Assembly (NCBI GenBank): GCA_017469885.1 | Contig: JAFUFO010000039.1 | Coordinates: 1 to 64,000, forward strand | Direction: 5' to 3' | Origin: Solobacterium sp. | GTDB taxonomy: Bacteria > Bacillota_I > Bacilli_A > Erysipelotrichales > Erysipelotrichaceae | DNA: 64,000 bases | In this document: positions 25,142 to 33,114 of the stretch, one piece after another | Layout: each line of letters starts with the position of its first letter | Position numbering within the stretch: position 1 is the first letter of the stretch | Translations under genes and position numbers: made by a program | Notes under the pieces: model-generated | Database searches by the model: none | What the model was told of the DNA's origin: nothing | What the model saw: the letters and a program-made list of their open reading frames with translations, nothing else

Positions 25142-25162
25142 CAGATACAGATGTGATACAGA

Positions 25163-26914
25163 TTATTTTCGGCTTTCAATCTCCGCCATCATTGCATCCA
25201 GGAATCCGTCGAGCGGCATTTTAACCGCATCTTTCGATCCATAGCGGCGTACGGTAACGCTGTTTTCGTTCATTTCCCCTTCGCCAACAACAACTTCAAC
25301 CGGAATCTTGGAAGTCTGTGCTTCACGGACACGATAACCGAGCTTTTCGTTACGGTCATCAATGGAGACACGCATCCCGATCTTCTTCATCGCATGGAGA
25401 ACCTTCTCGGCATATTCGTGATGTGCTTCCGGCGAAACCGGAATGATGACTGCCTGCTTTGCGGCGAGCCAGAGCGGAAGAACGCCCTTGGTCTCTTCGA
25501 GCAGGAATGCGACGAACCGGTCAAGGCTTCCGAGAATCGCACGGTGAATGACAACCGGACGGACTTTCGCGCCGGTATTGTCAACGTATTCAAGTTCGAA
25601 ACGCTCCGGCAACTGATAGTCGAGCTGAATGGTGGACAGTGTTACATCATGTCCAAGCGCAGAGCGGACCTGTACGTCGATCTTCGGTCCGTAGAATGCA
25701 GCTTCGCCGATTGCTTCATAGAACGGAACATTCATTTCCTTCAGGATCTCACGGAGCTGTGCTTCACTGGTGCTCCAGAGTTCGTCATTTCCGAAGTATT
25801 TCTCTGCATTCTCCGGATCGCGGAGTGACAGACGGAAACTGTAGTTTTCAAATCCGAAATCTTTATATACATCAAGGATCAGTTTCGTGACATTTTTGAT
25901 TTCCGACGCAATCTGATCCGGACGGCAGAAAATATGTGAGTCATTCTGCACGAATGCTCGGCTGCGCTCGATACCGGTCAGTGCGCCGCTTGCCTCAAAA
26001 CGGAAGTCGTCTGCGATCTCCGCAATGCGAACCGGCAGATCACGGTAACTGTGAAGTGTGCTGCGGTACATGATCATATGTTCCGGGCAGTTCATCGGAC
26101 GAAGGCAGAATTCTTCGCCGTCACGCTCCATGATCGGAAACATATCATCCTTGTAATGTGCAAGATGACCGGAAATCTTATAGAGCTTTGTATTAACGAC
26201 TACCGGTGTCTTTACATGTACATAGCCCTGCGCAAGTTCCTTATCCATGATGTAGTCGGAAAGAATACGTCGAACAGTAAATCCATTCGGAAGCCACATC
26301 GGAAGTCCTGCGCCAATCGTTTCGGAGAACATGAAGATGGAAAGATCCTTTCCAAGTTTGCGGTGATCACGCATCTTGGCATCCTCAAGATCCTTCAGAT
26401 GTGCGTCCAGTTCTTCCGGTGTCGGAAGACATACACCGTAAATGCGCTGCAGGACTTTGTTATGTTCATCGCCCTTCCAGTATGCGCCGCTGTGCTTCAG
26501 AAGCTTGAAGTTCTTAAGCAGCTTGGTGTTGTCCACATGCGGACCGCGGCAGAGATCCGTAAAATCTCCCTGTGTATACATGGAAATGTTGGTGCCGGGT
26601 TCCATGCGTTCAATAAGATCGACTTTATAGGGATCATCCTTGAACTGTTCCAATGCTTCTTCACGGGAAATCTCATGACGTACAATGCGCTTTGCGTCTT
26701 TCGCGCATTTTTTCATTTCCTTTTCGATCTTGGCAAGATCTTCATCACGAATCACATCGTCTCCCAGGTCAATGTCATAATAGAAGCCTTCTTCCACTAC
26801 CGGTCCTACCCAGAACTTTGCCTGCGGATAAAGATGTTTTACTGCCTGTGCCATCAGATGCGCACAGCTGTGATTCAGAGTGTTAAGCTGTTCGTTTTCC
26901 TTAAAGTTGATCAT
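25163..26914 (-). CDS. thrS: Threonyl-tRNA synthetase lacking the TGS domain
   Basis: Class II synthetase charging tRNA-Thr, 583 residues, about 60 shorter than usual because the N-terminal TGS domain is missing. It begins almost directly with the editing domain (HSCAH at 15-19). The catalytic core has the Zn-binding Cys in MNCPEH, motif 2 (RFEASGALTGIERSRAF), and a C-terminal anticodon-binding domain. The start is well placed after AGGAGAGG, and no in-frame TGS coding lies upstream because the T-box leader is there. Domain absence is therefore real. Confidence 0.95.
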   Translation of the reverse strand: MINFKENEQLNTLNHSCAHLMAQAVKHLYPQAKFWVGPVVEEGFYYDIDLGDDVIRDEDLAKIEKEMKKCAKDAKRIVRHEISREEALEQFKDDPYKVDLIERMEPGTNISMYTQGDFTDLCRGPHVDNTKLLKNFKLLKHSGAYWKGDEHNKVLQRIYGVCLPTPEELDAHLKDLEDAKMRDHRKLGKDLSIFMFSETIGAGLPMWLPNGFTVRRILSDYIMDKELAQGYVHVKTPVVVNTKLYKISGHLAHYKDDMFPIMERDGEEFCLRPMNCPEHMIMYRSTLHSYRDLPVRIAEIADDFRFEASGALTGIERSRAFVQNDSHIFCRPDQIASEIKNVTKLILDVYKDFGFENYSFRLSLRDPENAEKYFGNDELWSTSEAQLREILKEMNVPFYEAIGEAAFYGPKIDVQVRSALGHDVTLSTIQLDYQLPERFELEYVDNTGAKVRPVVIHRAILGSLDRFVAFLLEETKGVLPLWLAAKQAVIIPVSPEAHHEYAEKVLHAMKKIGMRVSIDDRNEKLGYRVREAQTSKIPVEVVVGEGEMNENSVTVRRYGSKDAVKMPLDGFLDAMMAEIESRK

Positions 26915-26927
26915 ATTCCTCTCCTGT

Positions 26928-27151
26928 AAAAATAAAAACGTCCCATAACGAAGGACGCTGGCCAGCGCGGTACCACCTTGTTTCCCATGTCATACATGAG
27001 CACTTATCTTTCCTTTAACGCAGGAGTTACGGCTGCCCATTACGGCGCTGCTTCCAGGCGGTAACCAGTATTCTGTGCAATGACCTCTCACCAGCCGGTC
27101 ATCTCTCTGATTCCATCATACAGGTCTTGTCCTGTTCAACACATTTCTTTT
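26928..27151 (-). promoter_or_regulatory. T-box leader controlling thrS
   Basis: The minus-strand T-box sequence AAGGTGGTACCGCGC is at 26965-26979, followed by the terminator GCGTCC...GGGACG plus T run (26928-26960). The upstream part contains a Stem I-like region; ACC at 27060-27062 is a plausible threonine specifier. Uncharged tRNA-Thr should stabilise the antiterminator and raise expression. Confidence 0.93.
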
Positions 27152-27180
27152 TTTATATCGCAGTTGATACGCAAAGTCAA
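27152..27180 (-). promoter_or_regulatory. Promoter of the thrS T-box transcript
   Basis: Minus strand: -35 TTGACT (27175-27180), 17-base spacer, -10 TATAAA (27152-27157). Confidence 0.8.
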
Positions 27181-27193
27181 ATTGACGAATACA

Positions 27194-28585
27194 TCAGCTG
27201 TTCTTAATCAGACGATTCCGCTGTTTCGAAGCGCGCTTCTGCCACCCTCCCTGAAGGTAGTATCCGATAAACAGGAGGCTGGTAAGAATCCAGGAAACCG
27301 GATAACAGAGCAGCGTATCAAAGACTGTTTTCCCCGGAAAGCCGACGATCCAAACAATTCGAAGAAGGCCGATCCCAAGTGCTGTAATAATCATAGGTAC
27401 CAGCGAATCTCCGCAGGAACGGATACTGCTGGACAGAATCTCAACACCGACAAACGTTCCCCAGAACGGCGCAATAAAACGCATCAGGGACACGCCAATC
27501 GCAATAACGGACGGATCAGCGGTAAACAGACGATAGATCGGACGGGCAAACAGGAGACAGAATGCACTGATCAGTGTGCTTCCAATCAGATAGATTCCGA
27601 AGGATTCTCGGATTCCCTTACGTACACGTTCCACTTTTCCTGCGCCGTAATTCTGACCGCAGAATGTCATGACCGATGTGCCAAGTGCACCGGAGTAATT
27701 CCAGAACATCGCATCGATCTTGCCGAATGCAGTATATGCCGCAACCGTATCGGTTCCGTAGCTGTTCACGGAGGCCTGAATAAACAGATTGGCAACAGAA
27801 TACAGCATGGATTGAATGCCGGTAGGAAGACCGATAATCAGAATCTGTTTCAGTACGGAAACATCCAGATGCATATCCCGGAAAGAAAACTGATAACAGT
27901 CATGGGTCATTTTGAGGGTTCGCATAATCAGAAAACAGCTTACCGTCTGTGAAATGATCGTTGCAATCGCGGCACCTGCCACTCCCATATGAACGACCGC
28001 AACAAGAACGATATCAAGAATAATATTGATCACACAGGACACAATCAGGAAGTAAAGCGGACGCCTGGAATCTCCGACTGCACGGAGAACAGCAGCTCCG
28101 GTGTTATAGATCAGTGTCGGAAGAAGACCTGTAAAATAAATACGCATATAAGACAGCGAATACGGAAAGATCGCATCCGGAACGTTCAGAAGACGGAGAA
28201 TGTACGGAGCCATGGCGATCCCTACCAGAGACAGCATTCCGCCAAGCACAAGCGACAGCGCCATTCCTGCATCTACACCCTTTCGTACGCCAGACCGTTC
28301 TCCGCGGCCGTAATACTGTGCAACGACGACAGTAGCACCGGATGACAGCCCGGCAACAAAGTTTACAAGAAGATTAATAACGGTACCGGTTGATCCGCCG
28401 ACTGCACCAAGTGCTTCTTTTCCGACAGCGTTTCCGACGACAATCGCATCCACAGTGTTATAGAGCTGCTGAAACAGTGTTCCAAAAAAAACAGGAAAGA
28501 AAAATAAAAGAATCTGGCGATAAATGACACCGTTCAGAAAATCCGTTTTACGCTGCCGGAATAGATTTCTCATACAGCAAAGCAT
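27194..28585 (-). CDS. MATE family multidrug/cation efflux transporter
   Basis: Integral membrane antiporter of about 463 residues with twelve predicted transmembrane helices and the two-fold MATE repeat. Visible family motifs are LFQQLYNTVDAIVVGNAVG, LAAVGG-type (LGAVGGSTGTVIN) and the second-half GKIDAMFW. Such proteins export drugs or metabolites using Na+ or H+ gradients; substrate unknown. Start choice is uncertain: ATG 28585 has GTGAT upstream, ATG 28573 and a longer frame to 28615 are alternatives. It stands between the thrS leader and the Lys/Ala repeat gene. Confidence 0.88.
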   Translation of the reverse strand: MLCCMRNLFRQRKTDFLNGVIYRQILLFFFPVFFGTLFQQLYNTVDAIVVGNAVGKEALGAVGGSTGTVINLLVNFVAGLSSGATVVVAQYYGRGERSGVRKGVDAGMALSLVLGGMLSLVGIAMAPYILRLLNVPDAIFPYSLSYMRIYFTGLLPTLIYNTGAAVLRAVGDSRRPLYFLIVSCVINIILDIVLVAVVHMGVAGAAIATIISQTVSCFLIMRTLKMTHDCYQFSFRDMHLDVSVLKQILIIGLPTGIQSMLYSVANLFIQASVNSYGTDTVAAYTAFGKIDAMFWNYSGALGTSVMTFCGQNYGAGKVERVRKGIRESFGIYLIGSTLISAFCLLFARPIYRLFTADPSVIAIGVSLMRFIAPFWGTFVGVEILSSSIRSCGDSLVPMIITALGIGLLRIVWIVGFPGKTVFDTLLCYPVSWILTSLLFIGYYLQGGWQKRASKQRNRLIKNS

Positions 28586-28660
28586 TCTATCACTGTACAA
28601 ACTGAAATCAATCAAAATAATTTACAAGAATAATTTATCTGGTTATAAACCGCCGAAACG

Positions 28661-28690
28661 CAAAAAAAGGACCGGAATAATCCGGCCCTC
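28661..28690 (-). terminator. Terminator of the Lys/Ala/Pro repeat gene
   Basis: Minus-strand GGGCCGGA / TCCGGTCC stem with eight T. Confidence 0.85.
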
Positions 28691-28703
28691 ATCCCCAATA
28701 TAA

Positions 28704-29183
28704 TTACTTGGACTTCTTAGCAGCTGTCTTCTTTGCAGGAGCAGCCTTCTTAGCAGCTGTCTTCTTCGCAGGAGCAGCCTTTTTAGCAACTGTCTTCTTC
28801 GCAGGAGCAGCCTTTTTAGCAACTGTCTTCTTCGCAGGAGCAGCGGCCTTCTTAGCGACTGTCTTCTTCGCAGGAGCAGCAGCCTTCTTAGCGACTGTCT
28901 TCTTTGCAGGAGCAGCAGCCTTCTTAGCGACTGTCTTCTTCGCAGGAGCAGCAGCCTTTTTAGCAACTGCCTTCTTTGCAGGAGCAGCGGCCTTCTTGGC
29001 AACTGTCTTCTTCGCAGGAGCCGCGGCCTTCTTGGCAACTGTCTTCTTCGCAGGAGCCGCGGCCTTTTTAGCAGCCTGCTTCTTAGCAGCAACAGCTTTC
29101 TTCGGTTCAGCCTTCTTAGCAGCAGCCTTCTTTACAGCAGGCTTTTTAGCTTCAGCTTTCTTAACAACCTTCTTTTCAGCCAT
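28704..29183 (-). CDS. Histone H1-like Lys/Ala/Pro repeat protein
   Basis: A 159-residue, extremely basic, low-complexity protein built of tandem units AKKAAAPAKKTV (12 residues, about seven copies) then AKKAAPAKKTV/A (11 residues, about four copies). It starts MAEKKVVKKAEAKKP. Such Lys/Ala/Pro tails are known from bacterial H1-like nucleoid proteins and from C-terminal extensions of HU, and would be expected to bind nucleic acid through charge; no folded domain is present. ATG 29183 follows AAAGGAGG with good spacing. It is 68 bases downstream of ppdK with no clear terminator between, so it may be co-transcribed. Confidence 0.8.
   Translation of the reverse strand: MAEKKVVKKAEAKKPAVKKAAAKKAEPKKAVAAKKQAAKKAAAPAKKTVAKKAAAPAKKTVAKKAAAPAKKAVAKKAAAPAKKTVAKKAAAPAKKTVAKKAAAPAKKTVAKKAAAPAKKTVAKKAAPAKKTVAKKAAPAKKTAAKKAAPAKKTAAKKSK
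28740..29070 (-). repeat. Tandem 33/36-bp coding repeats
   Basis: Direct repeats of 36 bp (12 codons) and, toward the 3' end, 33 bp (11 codons) within the histone-like gene. The units differ by synonymous changes (for example GCC/GCG/GCA alanine codons), so the array is not a very recent expansion but can still vary in length by slippage. Confidence 0.9.
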
Positions 29184-29251
29184 GAGATATCCTCCTTTCT
29201 TGCCTCCTTCTATCCACAAAAGGCATCAGCCAATTAGGATACTGTTATAGA

Positions 29252-31951
29252 TTACTTCTTTTTTGCCTTTTTCGCAGGTGCCTTCTTGGCAGCAGCTTTC
29301 TTAACCGGAGCTCCAACCTTGATTGCAGCCTGTGCAGCAGCAAGACGTGCGATAGGTACACGGAACGGCGAGCAGCTGACATAGTTCAGTCCAACAGTCT
29401 GGAAGAACTCGATGGACGCAGGGTCACCACCGTGCTCACCGCAGACACCAAGATGGATGTCCGGACGTGTTGCACGACCGTTCTTTGCGGCCATGGCAAT
29501 CAGCTGACCAACACCGTTTGTATCAACATGAGCGAACGGATCAGACTCATAGATATGCTTGGAATAGTAGTCATCCAGGAACTTACCTGCGTCATCACGC
29601 GAGAAGCCGAATGTCATCTGTGTGAGGTCGTTTGTTCCGAAGCTGAAGAATTCAGCTGTCTGAGCAATTTCACCAGCGAGCAGAGCTGCACGCGGAATCT
29701 CAATCATGGTACCAGCCTTATATGTCTGCTTTGTCGCCTTGGCAGCCTTGATTGTTGCATCAGCTGTCTCTCTGACGATCTTGACAACATATTCAAGCTC
29801 TTTCGGTTCACCGACAAGCGGGATCATGATTTCAGGAACAACCTTCCATCTCGGATGCTTCTTGTTGACCTTGATCGCAGCCTTGATGATGGCACGAGCC
29901 TGCATCTCACCGATTTCCGGATAAGTAACATCGAGACGGCAGCCACGGTGACCCATCATCGGGTTGAATTCATGGAGTGCAGAAGCAGCAGCTTCAACAT
30001 CCTTGATTGTGATACCAAGAGCCTTTGCGACATCCTTGGCTTCAGCTTCAGTCTTCGGGAGGAACTCATGCAGAGGCGGATCCAGGAGACGGATTGTCAC
30101 AGGACGGCCGCCCATTGCCTCGAAGATACCTTCGAAGTCTTCCTGCTGCATCGGTTCAAGAAGATCGAGTGCCTTCTTGCGCTGTTCTGTATTCTGAGCA
30201 ACACAGAGCATACGGATTGCTTTGATACGTTCTGCACTGTTGAAGAACATGTGCTCTGTACGGACCAGTCCGATACCTTCTGCGCCGAAGGAAACTGCAC
30301 GTGCAGCATCTTCCGGTGTGTCGGCATTTGTACGGATCTGGAGTGTGCGGCGTGCATCAGCCCAATCCATGAATGTCTTGAAGTTTCCGGAGATGGTAGC
30401 CGGAACAGTCTTTACAGCACCTTCATAGACACAGCCAGTGGAACCGTCAAGGGAGATTACATCGCCTTCCTTGTATTTCTTTCCGCCGACTTCGAAGAAC
30501 TTCTTCGCTTCATTGACCTTGATTTCACCTGCACCGGATACGCAGCATGCGCCCATACCACGTGCAACAACTGCTGCATGGCTGGTCATACCGCCGCGGA
30601 CAGTGAGGATACCTTCGGAAACATGCATACCTTCAATGTCTTCCGGAGATGTCTCAAGACGGACAAGAACAACTTTCTTTCCAGCGTCGACCCACTTCTT
30701 CGCATCTTCTGCGGAGAAGACGATCTGACCGGAAGCAGCACCCGGAGAAGCCGCAAGACCCTTCGCGATAATACGGTCCTTTGCAGCCTTCAGCTCAGCC
30801 GCATCAAACTGCGGATGGAGCAGGTCGTCGAGCTGTTTCGGCTCCACCATGAGAAGTGCCTGATCCTTTGTGACGAGGCCTTCCTTGACCATGTCTACAG
30901 CAACCTTGAGAGCCGCAGCAGCGGTACGCTTGCCGTTACGTGTCTGCAGCATGAAGAGTTTGCCGTGTTCAATGGTGAACTCCATATCCTGCATGTCATG
31001 ATAATGTTTTTCAAGCTTCTTGCAGATCTTGACGAAATCCTTGTAAGCGCCCGGAATTGTCTTGGCAAGTTCAGAGATCGGCTGCGGTGTACGGATACCC
31101 GCAACAACGTCTTCACCCTGAGCGTTCATCAGGAACTCACCGAACAGCTTGTTTTCACCGGTCGCCGGGTTACGTGTGAATGCGACGCCGGTACCGCAGT
31201 CATCACCCATGTTGCCGAATACCATCGACTGAACATTGACTGCTGTTCCCCAGCTCTCAGGAATATCGTTCATCTTACGATAGAAGATTGCACGATCGTT
31301 CATCCAGGAACGGAATACCGCCATGATGGCACGGTTCAGCTGAACTTTCGGATCCTGCGGGAAGTCTTCCTTCAGGTTCTTCTTGTAGAATGCCTTGAAC
31401 TTCTTTGTGAGTTCAACCATGTCATCCGCATCGAGGTCGATGTCGAGCTTAACGCCCTTCTTTTCCTTGATCTCATCGATGATCTCTTCAAACTTTGCCT
31501 TGGACAGTCCCATGACGACATCAGAGAACATCTGAACAAATCTGCGGTAACTGTCATATGCGAAACGCTTGTTTCCTGTCGCAGCCGCTACAACTTCGAC
31601 AACATCATCATTCATACCAAGGTTGAGGATTGTATCCATCATACCCGGCATGGAAGCGCGTGCACCGGAACGGACAGATACAAGAAGCGGATTCTTCTTG
31701 TCGCCGAGTTTCTTTCCGGTTTCTTTCTGAAGCCATGCAACATGGGTGTCGATCTGCTTCTGAATTTCCTTCGAGATCTTCTTGCCATCTTCATAGTAGG
31801 CATTGCATGCTTCGGTTGTAATTGTGAAGCCCTGAGGGACCGGCATGCCGAGGTTGCTCATTTCCGCAAGGTTTGCACCCTTGCCGCCGAGCAGCTCACG
31901 CATCTTGCCGTTTCCTTCTTCAAATTTGTAGACGTACTTTTTTGTAGCCAT
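29252..31951 (-). CDS. ppdK: Pyruvate, phosphate dikinase with basic C-terminal tail
   Basis: Interconverts pyruvate, ATP and phosphate with phosphoenolpyruvate, AMP and pyrophosphate; in anaerobes it often serves glycolysis or PEP synthesis. The 899-residue protein has an N-terminal ATP-grasp domain (GGKGANLAEMSNLG; SVRSGA), a swivelling phospho-His domain (GGMTSHAAVVARG, near 455) and a PEP/pyruvate barrel with catalytic Cys in GVCGEHGGDP. After the usual end (PIARLAAAQAAI) there are about 20 additional residues (KVGAPVKKAAAKKAPAKK...), alike in composition to the repeat protein encoded next door. AAAGGATG precedes the start. Confidence 0.95.
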   Translation of the reverse strand: MATKKYVYKFEEGNGKMRELLGGKGANLAEMSNLGMPVPQGFTITTEACNAYYEDGKKISKEIQKQIDTHVAWLQKETGKKLGDKKNPLLVSVRSGARASMPGMMDTILNLGMNDDVVEVVAAATGNKRFAYDSYRRFVQMFSDVVMGLSKAKFEEIIDEIKEKKGVKLDIDLDADDMVELTKKFKAFYKKNLKEDFPQDPKVQLNRAIMAVFRSWMNDRAIFYRKMNDIPESWGTAVNVQSMVFGNMGDDCGTGVAFTRNPATGENKLFGEFLMNAQGEDVVAGIRTPQPISELAKTIPGAYKDFVKICKKLEKHYHDMQDMEFTIEHGKLFMLQTRNGKRTAAAALKVAVDMVKEGLVTKDQALLMVEPKQLDDLLHPQFDAAELKAAKDRIIAKGLAASPGAASGQIVFSAEDAKKWVDAGKKVVLVRLETSPEDIEGMHVSEGILTVRGGMTSHAAVVARGMGACCVSGAGEIKVNEAKKFFEVGGKKYKEGDVISLDGSTGCVYEGAVKTVPATISGNFKTFMDWADARRTLQIRTNADTPEDAARAVSFGAEGIGLVRTEHMFFNSAERIKAIRMLCVAQNTEQRKKALDLLEPMQQEDFEGIFEAMGGRPVTIRLLDPPLHEFLPKTEAEAKDVAKALGITIKDVEAAASALHEFNPMMGHRGCRLDVTYPEIGEMQARAIIKAAIKVNKKHPRWKVVPEIMIPLVGEPKELEYVVKIVRETADATIKAAKATKQTYKAGTMIEIPRAALLAGEIAQTAEFFSFGTNDLTQMTFGFSRDDAGKFLDDYYSKHIYESDPFAHVDTNGVGQLIAMAAKNGRATRPDIHLGVCGEHGGDPASIEFFQTVGLNYVSCSPFRVPIARLAAAQAAIKVGAPVKKAAAKKAPAKKAKKK

Positions 31952-31994
31952 ACAGCCATCCTTTCTTTATTATCTGTAGTCTTCTACTTTCAAA

Positions 31995-32023
31995 ATTATA
32001 AAACAGGGAATGTGTTTAAACAA
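31995..32023 (-). promoter_or_regulatory. Promoter of ppdK
   Basis: Minus strand: -35 TTGTTT (32018-32023), 17-base spacer, -10 TATAAT (31995-32000). Confidence 0.55.
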
Positions 32024-32054
32024 TAAAATTCAGCACAACAAAAGGCTTTTACGA

Positions 32055-32993
32055 TCAATCGATATACTTTTTTATGAATTCGAACATCGTATCCGCATAC
32101 GCCTCGTGGTACCTGCATCCGCCGAATCCGGTTGCACGGAACAGGATCAGTTCCTTTTCCCCTGCCGCACAGGAATGTGCACGCTCCGCATTGATTGCAG
32201 GAACCACTGCGTCATCACATCCATGCATGAATAGCATCGGAATCTTTGCATTGGCAAGCTGACGGCGTGTGGAGATGTCATTCATGCTGAAGTGCAGAAA
32301 CTGACGGACCAGCATATCAACCGCAGGAATAAACGGACGAACCGGAATGCCGGAAAGTGACTCTGCACTTGTGACCAGCTGTTCCTTGATATCAAGATAT
32401 CCGCCTTCTTCGACAGCGCATTTTACATTTGCCGGTATAAAATCTCCAGCCGCATTCATTACGGCATTGGCACCCATATCAATTCCGTACAGCGCAATCT
32501 GTGCATCCGGGCGAAGCGCACAGAGATAGTTCACCCACGAAAGAAGATCATAATGTTCCGGCCAGCCAAGCCCGGTGTAGGTTCCTTCGGACTGTCCGCT
32601 TGCTCTCTGGTCCGGGACAAGAAGATTAAATCCACGCTTGTCCGCTTCCATCATCAGCGGAATGAGATCATACGCACAGCGATGAAATCCATGAAGCAGG
32701 ATCATCCATTTATTGCTGTCAGGATGATTTTCGATCCGCATGGCATGGAGAGTGAGATCGTCATAACTGCGAAGCGTATCATCCATCCGGTCAGAATGAT
32801 TGAGCCAGTCATTCGAGGCTGCAGTCTCAGCACTGTTCGGCGCAATACCATCCGGATGATACCGTGATTTGTCCGGGTTGAATGCCTGCGTAAAGATATA
32901 CCAGGCATATGTACCGTAAGCGGCCGCACCGGTCACTGCAGCTGCGCCTACGGTTTTCAATACAGGATGTCGGTTCTGTTTCTCCTTGCTCAT
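32055..32993 (-). CDS. Membrane-anchored alpha/beta hydrolase with Asp in the nucleophile elbow
   Basis: A 312-residue protein with one N-terminal membrane segment (about 12-34) and an alpha/beta hydrolase domain. The oxyanion region is LLHGFHR (99-105). The elbow reads G170-I-D172-M-G174, where related proteins have GxSMGA; the nucleophile Ser is replaced by Asp. The acid (HGCDDAVVP) and His (RYHEAYADTMFEF) are conserved. Asp nucleophiles occur in dehalogenases and epoxide hydrolases, but the overall sequence resembles the Ser family, so either altered chemistry or loss of activity is possible. ATG 32993 after AAGGGAG is preferred to a longer frame that would run into the terminator stem. 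Confidence 0.8.
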   Translation of the reverse strand: MSKEKQNRHPVLKTVGAAAVTGAAAYGTYAWYIFTQAFNPDKSRYHPDGIAPNSAETAASNDWLNHSDRMDDTLRSYDDLTLHAMRIENHPDSNKWMILLHGFHRCAYDLIPLMMEADKRGFNLLVPDQRASGQSEGTYTGLGWPEHYDLLSWVNYLCALRPDAQIALYGIDMGANAVMNAAGDFIPANVKCAVEEGGYLDIKEQLVTSAESLSGIPVRPFIPAVDMLVRQFLHFSMNDISTRRQLANAKIPMLFMHGCDDAVVPAINAERAHSCAAGEKELILFRATGFGGCRYHEAYADTMFEFIKKYID

Positions 32994-33019
32994 AATTCTC
33001 CCTTCTTTTTCTGAAATAC

Positions 33020-33066
33020 AAAAAGACTTAAAACCCGCCATTGATGCAATGGCTGATTTCAAGTCT
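33020..33066 (-). terminator. Terminator after valS / in the hydrolase leader
   Basis: Minus-strand AAGACTT ... AAGTCTT outer stem with an inner CCATTG / CAATGG stem, then TTTTT. It sits between valS and the hydrolase gene. Confidence 0.7.
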
Positions 33067-33100
33067 TGGATGATCAATCGAGATTGTTCTCATCAATCGG

Positions 33101-33109
33101 ATTATAACA
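33101..33109 (-). promoter_or_regulatory. Possible extended -10 promoter between valS and the hydrolase
   Basis: Minus-strand TGTTATAAT six bases after the valS stop. If used, the terminator at 33020-33066 would lie in the hydrolase leader. No good -35. Confidence 0.3.
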
Positions 33110-33114
33110 TACTA

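Larger units (their letters stand above)
24761..25162. other. 400-base intergenic region between secreted protein and thrS
   Basis: It holds the 5' region of the secreted protein gene, a dubious small open frame (24872-25033, minus), a stem CCGTCTG / CAGACGG around 24820-24850 without a T run, and the thrS terminator. No clear promoter was found, and no tRNA or standard RNA gene was recognised. Confidence 0.5.

Noticed and set aside
28740-29070. Regular repeats as a CRISPR array
   Set aside because: Units are contiguous, in frame and lack unique spacers; they encode protein.
28708-29250. A plus-strand frame with repeated FFAGAAAFLATV units resembling a membrane protein
   Set aside because: It is the reverse complement of the Lys/Ala/Pro repeats. 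The minus frame has a strong ribosome binding site, a terminator and the expected composition.
29432-32026. An 864-codon open frame on the plus strand opposite ppdK
   Set aside because: Antisense shadow of ppdK with Cys/Asp/His-rich nonsense composition and no ribosome binding site.
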